Positions 17,779-27,221 of a DNA stretch of 64,000 nt are shown here, in pieces. The notes under the pieces are model-generated. The model saw nothing but the letters and a program-made list of their open reading frames with translations. It made no database searches and was not told the DNA's origin. The stretch's first letter is position 1, and each line of letters opens with the position of its first letter. Source of the DNA: Synechococcus sp. NB0720_010 (GTDB lineage: Bacteria; Cyanobacteriota; Cyanobacteriia; PCC-6307; Cyanobiaceae). The stretch spans positions 2,296,045 to 2,360,044 of the forward strand of contig NZ_CP090898.1 in assembly GCF_023078835.1 (NCBI RefSeq), given 5' to 3'. The position numbers were made by a program, and so were the translations under genes.

Positions 17779-18353
17779 CGACGACGACCCCTCAGGCTGA
17801 GTTGGAGCTGCATCCCAAGCACAACCTCACCGGCTTCATCATTTTTCTGTGCTCAGAAAGCGTCATCTTTCTGGCCTTTTTCAGCGGCTATGCCCTGCTG
17901 AAGACCTCAGCCCTCGACTGGCTTCCCCCTGGTGTGGAGGGGTTGGAGTGGAAGATGCCGCTGGTGAACACCGTGGTCCTGGTGTCCAGTTCCGGGACGA
18001 TCGCCCTGGCTGAGCACTTCAAGGCCAAAGAGAACATGGCCCTCTTCCGGGGGTTCTGGCTGCTGAGCATGGCCATGGGGGCCTACTTCCTCTTTGGGCA
18101 AGCCGTGGAATGGGGCGGCCTGAAGTTTGGCTTCACCTCGGGAACCTTTGGCGGCACGTTCTATCTCCTGACCGGTTTTCACGGCCTCCATGTGGCGACG
18201 GGAATCCTGTTGATGGGATTGATGTTGGTGAAGTCGTTTATCCCTGGCAATTACAGCGGCGGGGAACAGGGAGTTCAGGCCACGTCCTTGTTCTGGCACT
18301 TCGTGGATGTCATCTGGATCATCCTCTTTTTGCTGATCTACGTCTGGCAGTAG
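17775..18353 (+). CDS. ctaE: Haem-copper oxidase subunit III
   Basis: A 192-residue, five-helix subunit III with the conserved ESVIFLAFFSGYALL and the C-terminal TGFHGLHVATG and WHFVDVIWIILF. It stabilises the catalytic subunit. Only ten bases separate it from the following GMC oxidoreductase, so the oxidase operon probably continues into sugar-oxidation genes. Confidence 0.94.
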   Translation: MTTTTPQAELELHPKHNLTGFIIFLCSESVIFLAFFSGYALLKTSALDWLPPGVEGLEWKMPLVNTVVLVSSSGTIALAEHFKAKENMALFRGFWLLSMAMGAYFLFGQAVEWGGLKFGFTSGTFGGTFYLLTGFHGLHVATGILLMGLMLVKSFIPGNYSGGEQGVQATSLFWHFVDVIWIILFLLIYVWQ

Positions 18354-18363
18354 CCCAAGAACC

Positions 18364-19878
18364 ATGATCATTGACGACATTCACTACGACGTCATCGTGA
18401 TCGGCAGCGGTGCTGCTGGCGGGACGATCGCTGGACAGTTGGCGGCCTCGGGCAAGCGCATCCTGCTGCTGGAGCGCGGTGGGGTGATGCCCCTGGCGGA
18501 TCAGAACGTCGCGGACGTCGACTTGTTCCGCAAGGACCGCTACCACCCTGGCGAGCAGTGGTTCGGGACCGATGGGGACCCCTTCTCGCCCCAGACGATC
18601 TATGCCTTGGGTGGCAACAGCAAGATCTGGGGCGGCGTTCTCGAGCGCATGCGTGAGCGTGAGTTTGGCGGGCTCCCTCTGCAGGAGGGGACGGCTCCGA
18701 ATTGGGAGCTGAGCTACGAGGATTTCGCCCCGTACTACGACCGTGCCGAAGCGCTCTATCGGGTCCACGGCGAAGCCGGTGTCGACCCGACTGAGCCTGG
18801 GCGCACTGGGCCCTATGGCCATCGCCCGAGGTCCTTTGAGCCCTGGGTGGCTGAGCTCAGGGCAGCGCTGGAGCGCCAGGGGACCCACCCCTATGCCTTG
18901 CCGCTGAGCTGGTCGGAATCCGCTGAAGACCCCACGGGTGATGCGGAGTTGTTCGGCGTGGATCTGGCGAAACAGGCCAGCAATGTCAGCATCCGTGATC
19001 GGGTCAAGGTGCGTCGCCTACACGTCAACCCCAGTGGCAATGAGGTGCGTGCTGTCGAGGCGGAGGTTGACGGTCACGCCTGGTTGTTCAGTGGCGATCT
19101 GGTGGTTCTGGCCGCCGGCGCCATCAACAGTGCTGCGATCCTGCTGCGCTCGGCGACCGAGCATCACAGCCGCGGACTCGCCAATGGCTCTGATCAGGTG
19201 GGCCGCAATCTGATGAAGCCCCAGCTGACGTCGATCATTCAGCTGGCGGCGGCGGCCAATTCCGGTCGCTATGGCCGCAGCCTGGGCATCACGGATTACC
19301 TCTGGGGCGACAGCAATGTCAGCTTCCCCCTGGGCTCGATTGCCAGTGGCGGTGGTGTTCTGCAGGACGCCCTGTTTGCGGAATCCCCACCGGTTCTCTC
19401 CCTGGTGACCAAGTTGATGCCCAACTTTGGCCTGGAGCAACTGGCTGCGCGATCGGTGACCTGGTGGGCGATGAGCCCGGTCCTGCCCGACGCCCATAAC
19501 CGGGTGACCCTGCGGGGGAATCATCTCCAGATTCACTACCTCCCGAACAATCGCGAGGCCCATGACCGCTTGGTCTATCGCTGGATCGACACCTTGAAGA
19601 AGGTGGAGAACGATCCCCTCTGTCATGTGGTGAAGCCCGCTCCAACGCACCCCCGCGGTGAGGCTCCGCTGACGGTGATGGGCAGTGTCTGCGGCACCTG
19701 CCGCATGGGCTCCAATCCGGCGACCTCGGTGGTGGATCTCCAGGGGCGGAGCCATGAGCTGGCCAACCTCTATGTCGCCGATGCCAGCGTCTTCCCCAGC
19801 TGTCCTGCCGTGGGCATAGGGCTGACGGTGATTGCCAACGCCCTGCGGATTGGCGATCAGGTGTTGGGTGTGCTGTGA
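18364..19878 (+). CDS. GMC-family FAD oxidoreductase
   Basis: A 504-residue flavoenzyme. The N-terminal ADP-binding motif is VIGSGAAGGTIAGQLAASG. GGNSKIWGGVLERM is the GMC signature region. The C-terminal GMC_oxred_C domain has GSVCGTCRMGSNPATSVVD and NLYVADASVFPS. Family members oxidise sugars, polyols or alcohols. There is no signal peptide and, unlike the second GMC enzyme at 22619, no cysteine cluster in the middle. Position in the ARTO operon and a four-base overlap with the glucosidase gene suggest electrons from a sugar pass to quinone. Confidence 0.88.
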   Translation: MIIDDIHYDVIVIGSGAAGGTIAGQLAASGKRILLLERGGVMPLADQNVADVDLFRKDRYHPGEQWFGTDGDPFSPQTIYALGGNSKIWGGVLERMREREFGGLPLQEGTAPNWELSYEDFAPYYDRAEALYRVHGEAGVDPTEPGRTGPYGHRPRSFEPWVAELRAALERQGTHPYALPLSWSESAEDPTGDAELFGVDLAKQASNVSIRDRVKVRRLHVNPSGNEVRAVEAEVDGHAWLFSGDLVVLAAGAINSAAILLRSATEHHSRGLANGSDQVGRNLMKPQLTSIIQLAAAANSGRYGRSLGITDYLWGDSNVSFPLGSIASGGGVLQDALFAESPPVLSLVTKLMPNFGLEQLAARSVTWWAMSPVLPDAHNRVTLRGNHLQIHYLPNNREAHDRLVYRWIDTLKKVENDPLCHVVKPAPTHPRGEAPLTVMGSVCGTCRMGSNPATSVVDLQGRSHELANLYVADASVFPSCPAVGIGLTVIANALRIGDQVLGVL

Positions 19879-22580
19879 CCAGCGGCTCGAGCCAGGTGAC
19901 CTCTGAACTCCGCCGGATGGCGGAACGGGACCAGGACCAGGTGCCCTGGTCGCTTTGGGGCAGCTATTTGCCGGAGCGCCAATGGGGGACGGTTCGAGAG
20001 GACTACTCCGCCGATGGCAACGCTTGGACCTCCTTTCCCCATGACCATGCCCGTTCACGGGTCTATCGCTGGGGAGAGGACGGTCTGCTGGGGATCTGCG
20101 ATTCGGAATGTCGCCTCTGCTTTTCGCTGGCCCTTTGGAATGGTCAGGATCCAATCCTCAAGGAGCGCCCCTTTGGCTTGGCCAACGGCGAGGGGAACCA
20201 CGGCGAGGATCTCAAGGACTACTACTTCCACCTCGCCAATACGCCGACCCACAGCTTCATGCGTGGGCTCTACAAGTACCCGCAGCAGCGCTTCCCCTAC
20301 GAAGACCTGATCGCTGAGAACGGCCGGCGCAGTCGCGATGAACCCGAGTACGAACTGGTCGACACCGGCATCTTTAACGAGAGCCGCTATTTCGATGTCT
20401 TTATCGAGTACGCCAAGCGCTCCCCCCGCGACCTGGCGATTCGCCTGAGGGTGATCAACCGCGGTGATCAGGCGGCTCCGTTGACCCTGCTGCCCACCCT
20501 CTGGTTACGCAACACCTGGAGCTGGGCCTATCCGGATGAGCAGGAGCAGCCGATGGCTCTCAAGGGTGATGTCCTGCAGGCCCAGGTGGGCGGTGGCTTG
20601 GGCGCTTACGAACTCCACTGCCGCAATGAGGGGCGTTGGATTTTTACCGACAACGAAACCAACACCGAACGCCTCTACCAACAGCCCAATACGCGGCCCT
20701 ATCAAAAAGATGGCTTCCACCGCTATTTGATCGAGTCCGAGCAGGGAGCGATCAACCCCCAGCAGAGTGGGACCAAGGCTGCTCGCCTCCTGCAGCGCAC
20801 CCTGCAACCTGGCGAGGAATGGCAGGTGGACCTGCGCCTGATGGCCCAGGACGAGACCAGTGGGAATGAGGCCTTTGGTCCTGAGACCGATGCCCTGTTT
20901 GTGCAAAGGGAGCGGGAATGGAACGAGTTCTTCGCCGAGCGTGTTCCCAACCTCTCCAAGGAGGACCGTTTAATCCACAGCAGCGCCGCGGCGGGTTTGC
21001 TGTGGTGCAAGAAGTACTACGGCTGGAGTGTTCTGCGCTGGCTGGACGGCGATCCGACCTCCCCGGTGCCACCCCCCCAGCGCTGGGCGACGGACAACGC
21101 GGAATGGCAGCGGCTGCATGCCCACGACGTGATTTCGATGCCCGATGCCTGGGAGTACCCCTACTTCTGCCAATGGGACCTGATGTTCCATGCGGTCGCC
21201 TTTGCGGTGATCGATCCGGCGACGGCCAAGCAACAGGCGATGGTTCTGCGGACGCCCCACTACACGGCGCCGAATGCGCAAACCCCTGCCTACGAGTGGG
21301 CCCTTTCTGATCCCAACCCGCCGATTGGCGCCTGGGCGGCGATGCGCATTTTTCAGATCGAGCGCAAGCAGAACGACGAGGGCGATCTGGGCTTTCTGCA
21401 TGCGGCCCTGCGGAAGTTGATCCTGGAATACGGCTGGTGGGCGAACCGTAATGACCGGGGGGGGGACAACCTCTTTGAGGGGGGCTTCCTCGGTCTCGAC
21501 AACATCGCGGTGTTTGATCGCCGTTACCCCTTGGCCGATGGCAGCCGCATTGAGCAGTGCGACGGGACCGCCTGGATGGCCTCCTTGAGCCTGAACCTGC
21601 TCAATATCAGTGTGGAATTGACGCGCACGGAACCCGAGTACGCCGATATCGCGGAGCGGTTTGTCTACGACTTTGTTCAGCTGGCCCTGACGCTGAACCT
21701 GCCCGGCAATCGCGGCTACCTGAATTGGGATGAGCAGGACGGCTTCTATTACGACGTCATCAAACGACCGGATGGATCGACGGAATACCTGCGGACCCGC
21801 TCGGTCTCTGGCCTGATTCCACTGTTGGCTGTGGCCAGCTTTGACGTTGAGACGATCAAACGGCTGCCTGTTCTTGATGTCACCCAGAGCTTGAGCTGGT
21901 TTTTGCATGAACGCACCAGCCCAGATTGGTTGTTGGATCACTTCGGGCAATGGCGCCATGACCGCCTGCTGTTTGCCCTGGTGCCGGAGCAGCGGCTCCG
22001 CCGCATCTGCGAGCGGCTCTTTGACGAATCAGAGTTTCTCTCGCCCTACGGCATTCGCGCCCTCTCGAAGGTCTACGAAGACCAGCCCTACAGCTTTACC
22101 GAGGGGAGTGAGACCCAAACCTTGGCCTACAGCCCAGCCGATAGCCCGGTGGCGATGTTTGGTGGTAACTCCAACTGGCGCGGTCCCGTTTGGATCCCAA
22201 TCAACTTTCTCTTGATTGAGTCCCTGCAGAAGTTTGGCCACTACTACGGCGCTGACTTCAAGGTGGAGTTCCCCACCGGCTCTGGCTGCTGGATGAATCT
22301 TTGGGATGTCTCGCTGCAACTGCAGCATCGTTTGGTCAATTTGTTTCGCCGTGATGCCTCCGGTCAGCGGCCCTTCTTGGGCGATGTGGAGCTGTTTCAG
22401 AACGATCCCCATTGGCGGGATCTGATGCTGTTCAACGAGTATTTCCACGGCGACAACGGCCGGGGGGTCGGGGCGAGTCACCAAACCGGTTGGACGGCGA
22501 TGGTCTGCAAGATGATCAATCAGCTCAGCCGCTATCCAGCGCCAGGCGCCCCTTCATCACAATCAGCGGACAGCCATTGA
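19875..22580 (+). CDS. GH63 / MGH1-like glucosidase
   Basis: A 901-residue glycoside hydrolase of the large cytosolic glucosidase family. The diagnostic N-terminal block (ERQWGTVREDYSADGNAW, then HDHARSRVYRWGEDGLLG) and LKERPFGLANGEGNHGEDLK are intact. A C-terminal (alpha/alpha)6 barrel contains SMPDAWEYPYFCQWDLMFH and WRGPVWIPINFLL, where the catalytic acids are expected. The likely substrates are alpha-glucosides such as compatible solutes or oligosaccharides. The GTG start overlaps the GMC stop by four bases, linking sugar release to sugar oxidation. Confidence 0.85.
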   Translation: MTSGSSQVTSELRRMAERDQDQVPWSLWGSYLPERQWGTVREDYSADGNAWTSFPHDHARSRVYRWGEDGLLGICDSECRLCFSLALWNGQDPILKERPFGLANGEGNHGEDLKDYYFHLANTPTHSFMRGLYKYPQQRFPYEDLIAENGRRSRDEPEYELVDTGIFNESRYFDVFIEYAKRSPRDLAIRLRVINRGDQAAPLTLLPTLWLRNTWSWAYPDEQEQPMALKGDVLQAQVGGGLGAYELHCRNEGRWIFTDNETNTERLYQQPNTRPYQKDGFHRYLIESEQGAINPQQSGTKAARLLQRTLQPGEEWQVDLRLMAQDETSGNEAFGPETDALFVQREREWNEFFAERVPNLSKEDRLIHSSAAAGLLWCKKYYGWSVLRWLDGDPTSPVPPPQRWATDNAEWQRLHAHDVISMPDAWEYPYFCQWDLMFHAVAFAVIDPATAKQQAMVLRTPHYTAPNAQTPAYEWALSDPNPPIGAWAAMRIFQIERKQNDEGDLGFLHAALRKLILEYGWWANRNDRGGDNLFEGGFLGLDNIAVFDRRYPLADGSRIEQCDGTAWMASLSLNLLNISVELTRTEPEYADIAERFVYDFVQLALTLNLPGNRGYLNWDEQDGFYYDVIKRPDGSTEYLRTRSVSGLIPLLAVASFDVETIKRLPVLDVTQSLSWFLHERTSPDWLLDHFGQWRHDRLLFALVPEQRLRRICERLFDESEFLSPYGIRALSKVYEDQPYSFTEGSETQTLAYSPADSPVAMFGGNSNWRGPVWIPINFLLIESLQKFGHYYGADFKVEFPTGSGCWMNLWDVSLQLQHRLVNLFRRDASGQRPFLGDVELFQNDPHWRDLMLFNEYFHGDNGRGVGASHQTGWTAMVCKMINQLSRYPAPGAPSSQSADSH

Positions 22581-22618
22581 GCCCGTTTCTAGTTTGCGGG
22601 TAGTGGCTGGTTGATCCA

Positions 22619-24202
22619 GTGTTCGAGGCACAACTGCAGAAGCCCGATCGTCAGGACTTCGATCTGGTGATCATTGGCAGTGGTGCTGGTGGCGGCACCT
22701 TGGCGCGGGTTCTCGCGCCGACGGGTCTGCGCATCTTGATCCTGGAGCGCGGGGATTGGTTGCCCCAGGAACCGGAGAATTGGGATGCCGAAGCTGTTTT
22801 TCAGAAGGGTCGATACGTCTCCAAAGACATCTGGTACGACGGCAAGGGCCAGCCGTTCCAGCCAGGAAGTCATTACTTCGTCGGTGGTGCCACCAAGATG
22901 TATGGCGCCCACCATTTCCGTCTGCGGCAGCGGGACTTTGAGGAGCTGGAACACCGCGACGGCGTCTCCCCGGCGTGGCCCCTGCGCTACAGCGACTTCG
23001 AGCCTTTTTACCAAAAGGCCGAGGAGATGTATCACGTCCATGGACTTCGCGGTGAGGACCCCACCGACCCCCCAAGTTCAGCGCCCTATCCCCATCCGCC
23101 GATTTCCCACGAACCGCGGATTCAACAGCTTGCCGATGATCTGCGCTCGGCCGGATTGAACCCCTTTCATGCCCCCAGTGGCGTGATGCTGAATGAAGCC
23201 AATATGGAGATCAGCCGCTGTAGGCGCTGCAACAACTGTGATGGCTTCCCCTGTCTGGTGCATGCCAAAGGTGATGCCGAGGTCTGTGGTGTCAGACCGG
23301 CGCTCAAGGAAAGCGGAAATGTCTCCCTCTTGACCCGCGCTGAGGTGAAGCGCCTGGTGACCAATCCAGAGGGGAGTGCCGTCACCTCCATTGAGGTGGA
23401 ACGCGATGGGGAACAGCTCAGCTACAAGGCCAATGTTGTGGTCGTCAGTTGCGGTGCGGCGAATAGCGCCCGCTTGCTGTTGATGTCGGCCAACGATCGT
23501 CATCCCCGCGGATTGGCCAATGGCTCCGATCAGGTGGGCCGGAACTACATGTTCCACAACAGCAAGGCCGCCGTTGCCCTGTCCCACGAGCCCAATCCAA
23601 CGGTCTTCCAGAAGACCATCTCAATCAATGACTGGTATTTCGGCGATGCCGATTACGACTACCCGATGGGCAATATTCAAATGACGGGTAAGACCCGCGG
23701 CGCGATCATGAAGGGCTACGCCCCGCTGGAGACCTTCCTGGTTCCGGGCTGGACCATGGACAAAATCGCCGAACACGCCCTCGACTTTTGGGTGTCAACG
23801 GAGGATCTGCCGGATCCAAATAACAGGGTGACGATTGATGCGGGGGGGCACATTCACCTGAACTACAAGGTCAATAACCAGACCTCAGCGGATCGGCTCT
23901 GGGGTCGCCTTCAGGGAATCCTCGACAAGCTCTACTTGAAGAAACACCTGGTGGAGCGTCAGGTGTACATCAAAAATGCCATGGGCATCGCGGCCGTGGG
24001 TCACCAGGCTGGGACCTGCCGGTTTGGCACGGATCCGGCGAGCTCGGTGCTCGATGTCAATTGCAAGGCCCATGAGCTCGACAACCTGTATGTCGTCGAT
24101 ACCAGCTTCTTCCCCAGCATTGGGGCGGTGAATCCATCCCTCACCGCCATCGCCAATGCCATTCGTGTGGGCGAGCACCTGACGGCTCGCCTGAGGACCT
24201 AG
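22619..24202 (+). CDS. GMC oxidoreductase with a cysteine cluster
   Basis: A 527-residue FAD enzyme (IIGSGAGGGTLARVLAPTG at the N-terminus, AGTCRFGTDPASSVLD at the C-terminus). Residues C201, C204, C207 and C212 form CRRCNNCDGFPC. FAD-dependent glucose dehydrogenases of Burkholderia carry a [3Fe-4S] cluster in a comparable insertion, which lets them pass electrons beyond the flavin. A cluster here is an inference. The start is a GTG 38 bases after the glucosidase gene. It converges with doxX, overlapping by four bases. Confidence 0.87.
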   Translation: MFEAQLQKPDRQDFDLVIIGSGAGGGTLARVLAPTGLRILILERGDWLPQEPENWDAEAVFQKGRYVSKDIWYDGKGQPFQPGSHYFVGGATKMYGAHHFRLRQRDFEELEHRDGVSPAWPLRYSDFEPFYQKAEEMYHVHGLRGEDPTDPPSSAPYPHPPISHEPRIQQLADDLRSAGLNPFHAPSGVMLNEANMEISRCRRCNNCDGFPCLVHAKGDAEVCGVRPALKESGNVSLLTRAEVKRLVTNPEGSAVTSIEVERDGEQLSYKANVVVVSCGAANSARLLLMSANDRHPRGLANGSDQVGRNYMFHNSKAAVALSHEPNPTVFQKTISINDWYFGDADYDYPMGNIQMTGKTRGAIMKGYAPLETFLVPGWTMDKIAEHALDFWVSTEDLPDPNNRVTIDAGGHIHLNYKVNNQTSADRLWGRLQGILDKLYLKKHLVERQVYIKNAMGIAAVGHQAGTCRFGTDPASSVLDVNCKAHELDNLYVVDTSFFPSIGAVNPSLTAIANAIRVGEHLTARLRT

Positions 24203-24714
24203 AGGGTGAGGCCGGTCTGGAGCACCTGCTCGGTAATGGCGTGATCCAGCGAGAAGAAGCCGCCGCCGCAACCGATCAAGACAACACACATCACGACATA
24301 CATCGCCGCTTTCTCCCAGCTGGGGGGCTCGCCCACCCCAAGGGGGCCGGCGTAGTCCCCTTCTGGAATCAGATAGGGGTCAACGGCAACGAAGGGCAGT
24401 CCACCCTTCATCTCCAGGACCATGGCGTAGGCCATCGACACCAGAATTCCAAAGGCCGCAATCGGGGTCAGGATTCCGGCCACCAACGCGATGCCGCCGG
24501 CCCACATCGATCCGGCTGAGAGAAAGCAGAGCCAGGCCGGGGTGCCCAACATTTGCGACCAGGTCTGCAGGTTTTTCAGCTTCGGCCAGCCATGGCGGAT
24601 GAAGCAGATCCCCGTAAAGACCCGCAGCACCAGCAAGGAGGCTTCCGCAATAGGCGAAGGGGCCAGACCTGCGGGTGCATCGGGCACCAGCAAATTCACA
24701 AGAGTGACGTCCAC
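24199..24714 (-). CDS. DoxX family membrane protein
   Basis: 171 residues with four membrane helices and the DoxX start LLVLRVFTGICFIRHGWPKL. DoxX relatives serve as small quinone-linked or redox-associated subunits in several systems. The neighbouring GMC, lactonase and oxidase genes fit a membrane redox role, though this is context only. It is convergent with the GMC gene. Confidence 0.8.
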   Translation of the reverse strand: MDVTLVNLLVPDAPAGLAPSPIAEASLLVLRVFTGICFIRHGWPKLKNLQTWSQMLGTPAWLCFLSAGSMWAGGIALVAGILTPIAAFGILVSMAYAMVLEMKGGLPFVAVDPYLIPEGDYAGPLGVGEPPSWEKAAMYVVMCVVLIGCGGGFFSLDHAITEQVLQTGLTL

Positions 24715-24767
24715 AGCACTTCCGTGACTTCCCGAAAACTAGACATCACAACCGAAACCGGCCGCGC

Positions 24768-25745
24768 TTAATCCACGCTGATTAACTGCAGCTGGTGGCC
24801 GTCTGGATCGCGCACCTGCAATCCCCGCTGGAAACCCAAGAGCGCCGCCTGCTCGCTGTTCAGCGTCTGCACTCCGTCGGACACGTGCGAGCCGCCAAAG
24901 GACTCGAGACGTTGGCTGATGGCATCGAGCTCTGCGACCTCAAGACGGATCTGCCAGTGGGCCAGGTCTGCCGCGGATTGATCGACCGGCAGGGGCCTCC
25001 CCCCGGTGGGCTCGATGTAGTTCAGGCATTCCACCCCCGCTCCCTCAGGGCAGCGGTGGGAACTGATGTGGACCCGCGTTCCCTCCAGACCATCCAGCCG
25101 GTCCTGCTCCAGGCCATGGTTCACCCCATCACCGCCGAAGCGCAGGCCTAGGAGGTCTCCATAGAACGCAGTGCTGCGTTCGGTGTTGGCGTTGGCAATG
25201 GCGCTGTGGTCGATGCCAAGGAAGGTCCCGGCAGGCGTGTTGGGATGCCAGCGGGCATCGCCTTTGCCCCCTGGGAACTGCAGCAGCTCAAGGCAGTGCC
25301 CTTCGGGGTCGTGGAATTTGTAGGCCTGAATTCCAGCCGCCCCTTGGTTCCACTGCGGCAACGTTTGCGGACCAGTGGAGATGGGCTGAAGCGCACCGGC
25401 CTGCACCTGGGCCGTGATCGGCTCCGCCGCCTTCGCCATGTCGGAGACCACGATGCAGATGTGCTGAAACCAGAGATCGCAACTTCTGGAATCCTGCTGA
25501 ATCGGACGCCCTGGGGGCAGTCCTGGGCCTAGTTCCAGGACCTCGGTGAACTCCAAACGCTCCTGGCCGAGTTGGAGTTGGTGCAGGCGCAAGCGGCTTC
25601 CAGGCAGGCCGATGAGCTCCGCGTAGGGACCGGCGTCGATGTCGAACGCGGCCACCGGGCTGAAGCCGAGGTGTGTTTCGTAGAACGCGCTGAGGCGGTT
25701 GGCATCTGAGCAGCTGAAGCCGATGCTTTTGATCTGGGGAGTCAT
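24768..25745 (-). CDS. VOC superfamily protein with two glyoxalase-type domains
   Basis: 325 residues comprising two to four beta-alpha-beta-beta-beta units. One domain starts at residue 5 (IKSIGFSCSDANRLSAFYET) and has the metal ligand region FHDPEGHCLELLQ. The second starts near residue 175 (GIDHSAIANANTERSTAFYG) and has VRDPDGHQLQLIS. The pattern is that of extradiol dioxygenase/glyoxalase-like enzymes, and the substrate is unknown. The ATG overlaps the lactonase stop by four bases. Confidence 0.85.
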   Translation of the reverse strand: MTPQIKSIGFSCSDANRLSAFYETHLGFSPVAAFDIDAGPYAELIGLPGSRLRLHQLQLGQERLEFTEVLELGPGLPPGRPIQQDSRSCDLWFQHICIVVSDMAKAAEPITAQVQAGALQPISTGPQTLPQWNQGAAGIQAYKFHDPEGHCLELLQFPGGKGDARWHPNTPAGTFLGIDHSAIANANTERSTAFYGDLLGLRFGGDGVNHGLEQDRLDGLEGTRVHISSHRCPEGAGVECLNYIEPTGGRPLPVDQSAADLAHWQIRLEVAELDAISQRLESFGGSHVSDGVQTLNSEQAALLGFQRGLQVRDPDGHQLQLISVD

Positions 25746-26653
25746 CGGGTACCTCGGGTGTTTGTGAAGAGGGAATAGAGCTGGTTCGAGGCACAGATGA
25801 AGAGGCGACTGCCGTAGCGATCGCCAAAGCAGAGGTTCGAGACCCGTTGGGGAACGCGAATTTTTCCGAGGAGCGCTCCATCCGCGGCAATCACATGCAC
25901 GCCATCACCGGCGCTGCACCAGAGGTTCCCCTGCTCATCGATTTGAAATCCGTCGGCCCAGCCGACATTGACTTTGTGAAAGAACTGACCCGGTCCCAGG
26001 CTGCGTCCATCGGCTGCAACTGGATAGCGAATGATGTGTTGCCGCGGTTCATCGGCGTCAGGGGCTCCTGTCTCAGCGACATACAGCCACTGCTCATCGG
26101 GTGAGAAGGCCAGACCATTCGGTCCGTCGAGGTCGCGGATCACTGCATCAAGCGCGCCTGTTTCAGGGTCCAGGCGATAGAGCGCAGCGGGCTGCTCAGA
26201 GGCTTGCCGGCCCCCTTCGTAGTCATTGAGCAGGCCATAGAGGGGATCGCTAAACCAGATCGATCCATCCCGCTTCACCACGACATCGTTCGGTGCATTC
26301 AGGCGTTTACCTTCGGCCGCATCCACCAGGGTCGTCACCTGTCCATCGTGTTCCAGTCGGGTGAGACAGCGACTGCTGTGATGGCATTGGATCAGGCGTC
26401 CAGCGGCATCACGGGCTTGTCCGTTGGCGAAGTCAGAGGGTTCCCGAAAGACACTGACCCCATCGCGTTCGCTCCAGCGCAGCGTGCGGTTGTTGGGGAT
26501 GTCGTTAAACAGAAGGCAGTGGTGGTCTCCAAACCAGAGCGGACCCTCCAGCCAGCGAAATCCCTCCGCAAGTAGCTCGAGCTCCGCGTTGAAGAGCACC
26601 AGCTGCTTGAAGCGCGGGTCGAGGCAGTCGCAGTGAGGAGCAAGCGGGCTCAT
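25742..26653 (-). CDS. SMP-30/gluconolactonase-like hydrolase
   Basis: A 303-residue six-bladed propeller. Metal-site residues of SMP-30 are visible: LEGPLWFGD (Glu), LNAPNDVVVKRDG (Asn), DGPNGLAFSPD and VGWADGFQIDEQG (Asp). The expected reaction is hydrolysis of a sugar lactone such as gluconolactone, the product of glucose or GMC dehydrogenases. I chose the ATG at 26653, which overlaps the cupin stop by four bases, over a TTG at 26668. Confidence 0.86.
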   Translation of the reverse strand: MSPLAPHCDCLDPRFKQLVLFNAELELLAEGFRWLEGPLWFGDHHCLLFNDIPNNRTLRWSERDGVSVFREPSDFANGQARDAAGRLIQCHHSSRCLTRLEHDGQVTTLVDAAEGKRLNAPNDVVVKRDGSIWFSDPLYGLLNDYEGGRQASEQPAALYRLDPETGALDAVIRDLDGPNGLAFSPDEQWLYVAETGAPDADEPRQHIIRYPVAADGRSLGPGQFFHKVNVGWADGFQIDEQGNLWCSAGDGVHVIAADGALLGKIRVPQRVSNLCFGDRYGSRLFICASNQLYSLFTNTRGTR

Positions 26654-27195
26654 GGCTGGGCAAAACAACCCGGTTGCAGATTCAGCCAGCGCTCATCCCG
26701 CGGTTGGATGGCCATCTGGATGCAGGGTTCATCCCCCAGTTGTTCGGAGAGGTGACCGCAGCGTCCCTCGGCATCGGTGATGCAGTTCTGATCGCCGCCG
26801 AAGGAGAACTCGCCAGGCCCCACTTCAATGCGCTGGCCATCCATGCTCGTGATGGCCCAGCGCCCCTTGAGCACATAGATCAATTTGGGTGCTGGGTTTT
26901 CATGCCAGCTCGCTTTCCAACCCACGGGTAGGACCACGGCCGTGGCCATTAACTCGTTCTCAATCACCCGGTTGAACAGAGGGGTATTGCGCGGTCCCAG
27001 TTGGATCAACTCAAAACCGCTGAGCTCGCAGTAGGTCTGTCGACTGATGCCATCGGCATCACGCCAAAGGTGCCAGTAGCCAAGAGCAATGCCTTGGTCG
27101 CTGTTGTTCACGGTCTCTTGTTGCGGTGGGCCCCAGCTCAGCTTGTCCTTGGTCCTGGTGGTTGTCAGCTGTGGTCTGTTACCGCCGCCATGCAT
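26650..27195 (-). CDS. Cupin domain protein
   Basis: 181 residues from the ATG at 27195, with one conserved cupin barrel (GWKASWHENPAPKLIYVLKG, then IEVGPGEFSFGGDQ). Single-domain cupins in sugar-acid loci can be isomerases, dioxygenases or sensors. A TTG at 27216 would add seven residues. It begins the cupin-lactonase-VOC unit and is divergent from the SDR gene, 26 bases away. Confidence 0.78.
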   Translation of the reverse strand: MHGGGNRPQLTTTRTKDKLSWGPPQQETVNNSDQGIALGYWHLWRDADGISRQTYCELSGFELIQLGPRNTPLFNRVIENELMATAVVLPVGWKASWHENPAPKLIYVLKGRWAITSMDGQRIEVGPGEFSFGGDQNCITDAEGRCGHLSEQLGDEPCIQMAIQPRDERWLNLQPGCFAQP

Positions 27196-27221
27196 ACCCT
27201 GCGGATGAGTGATCAAACGGC

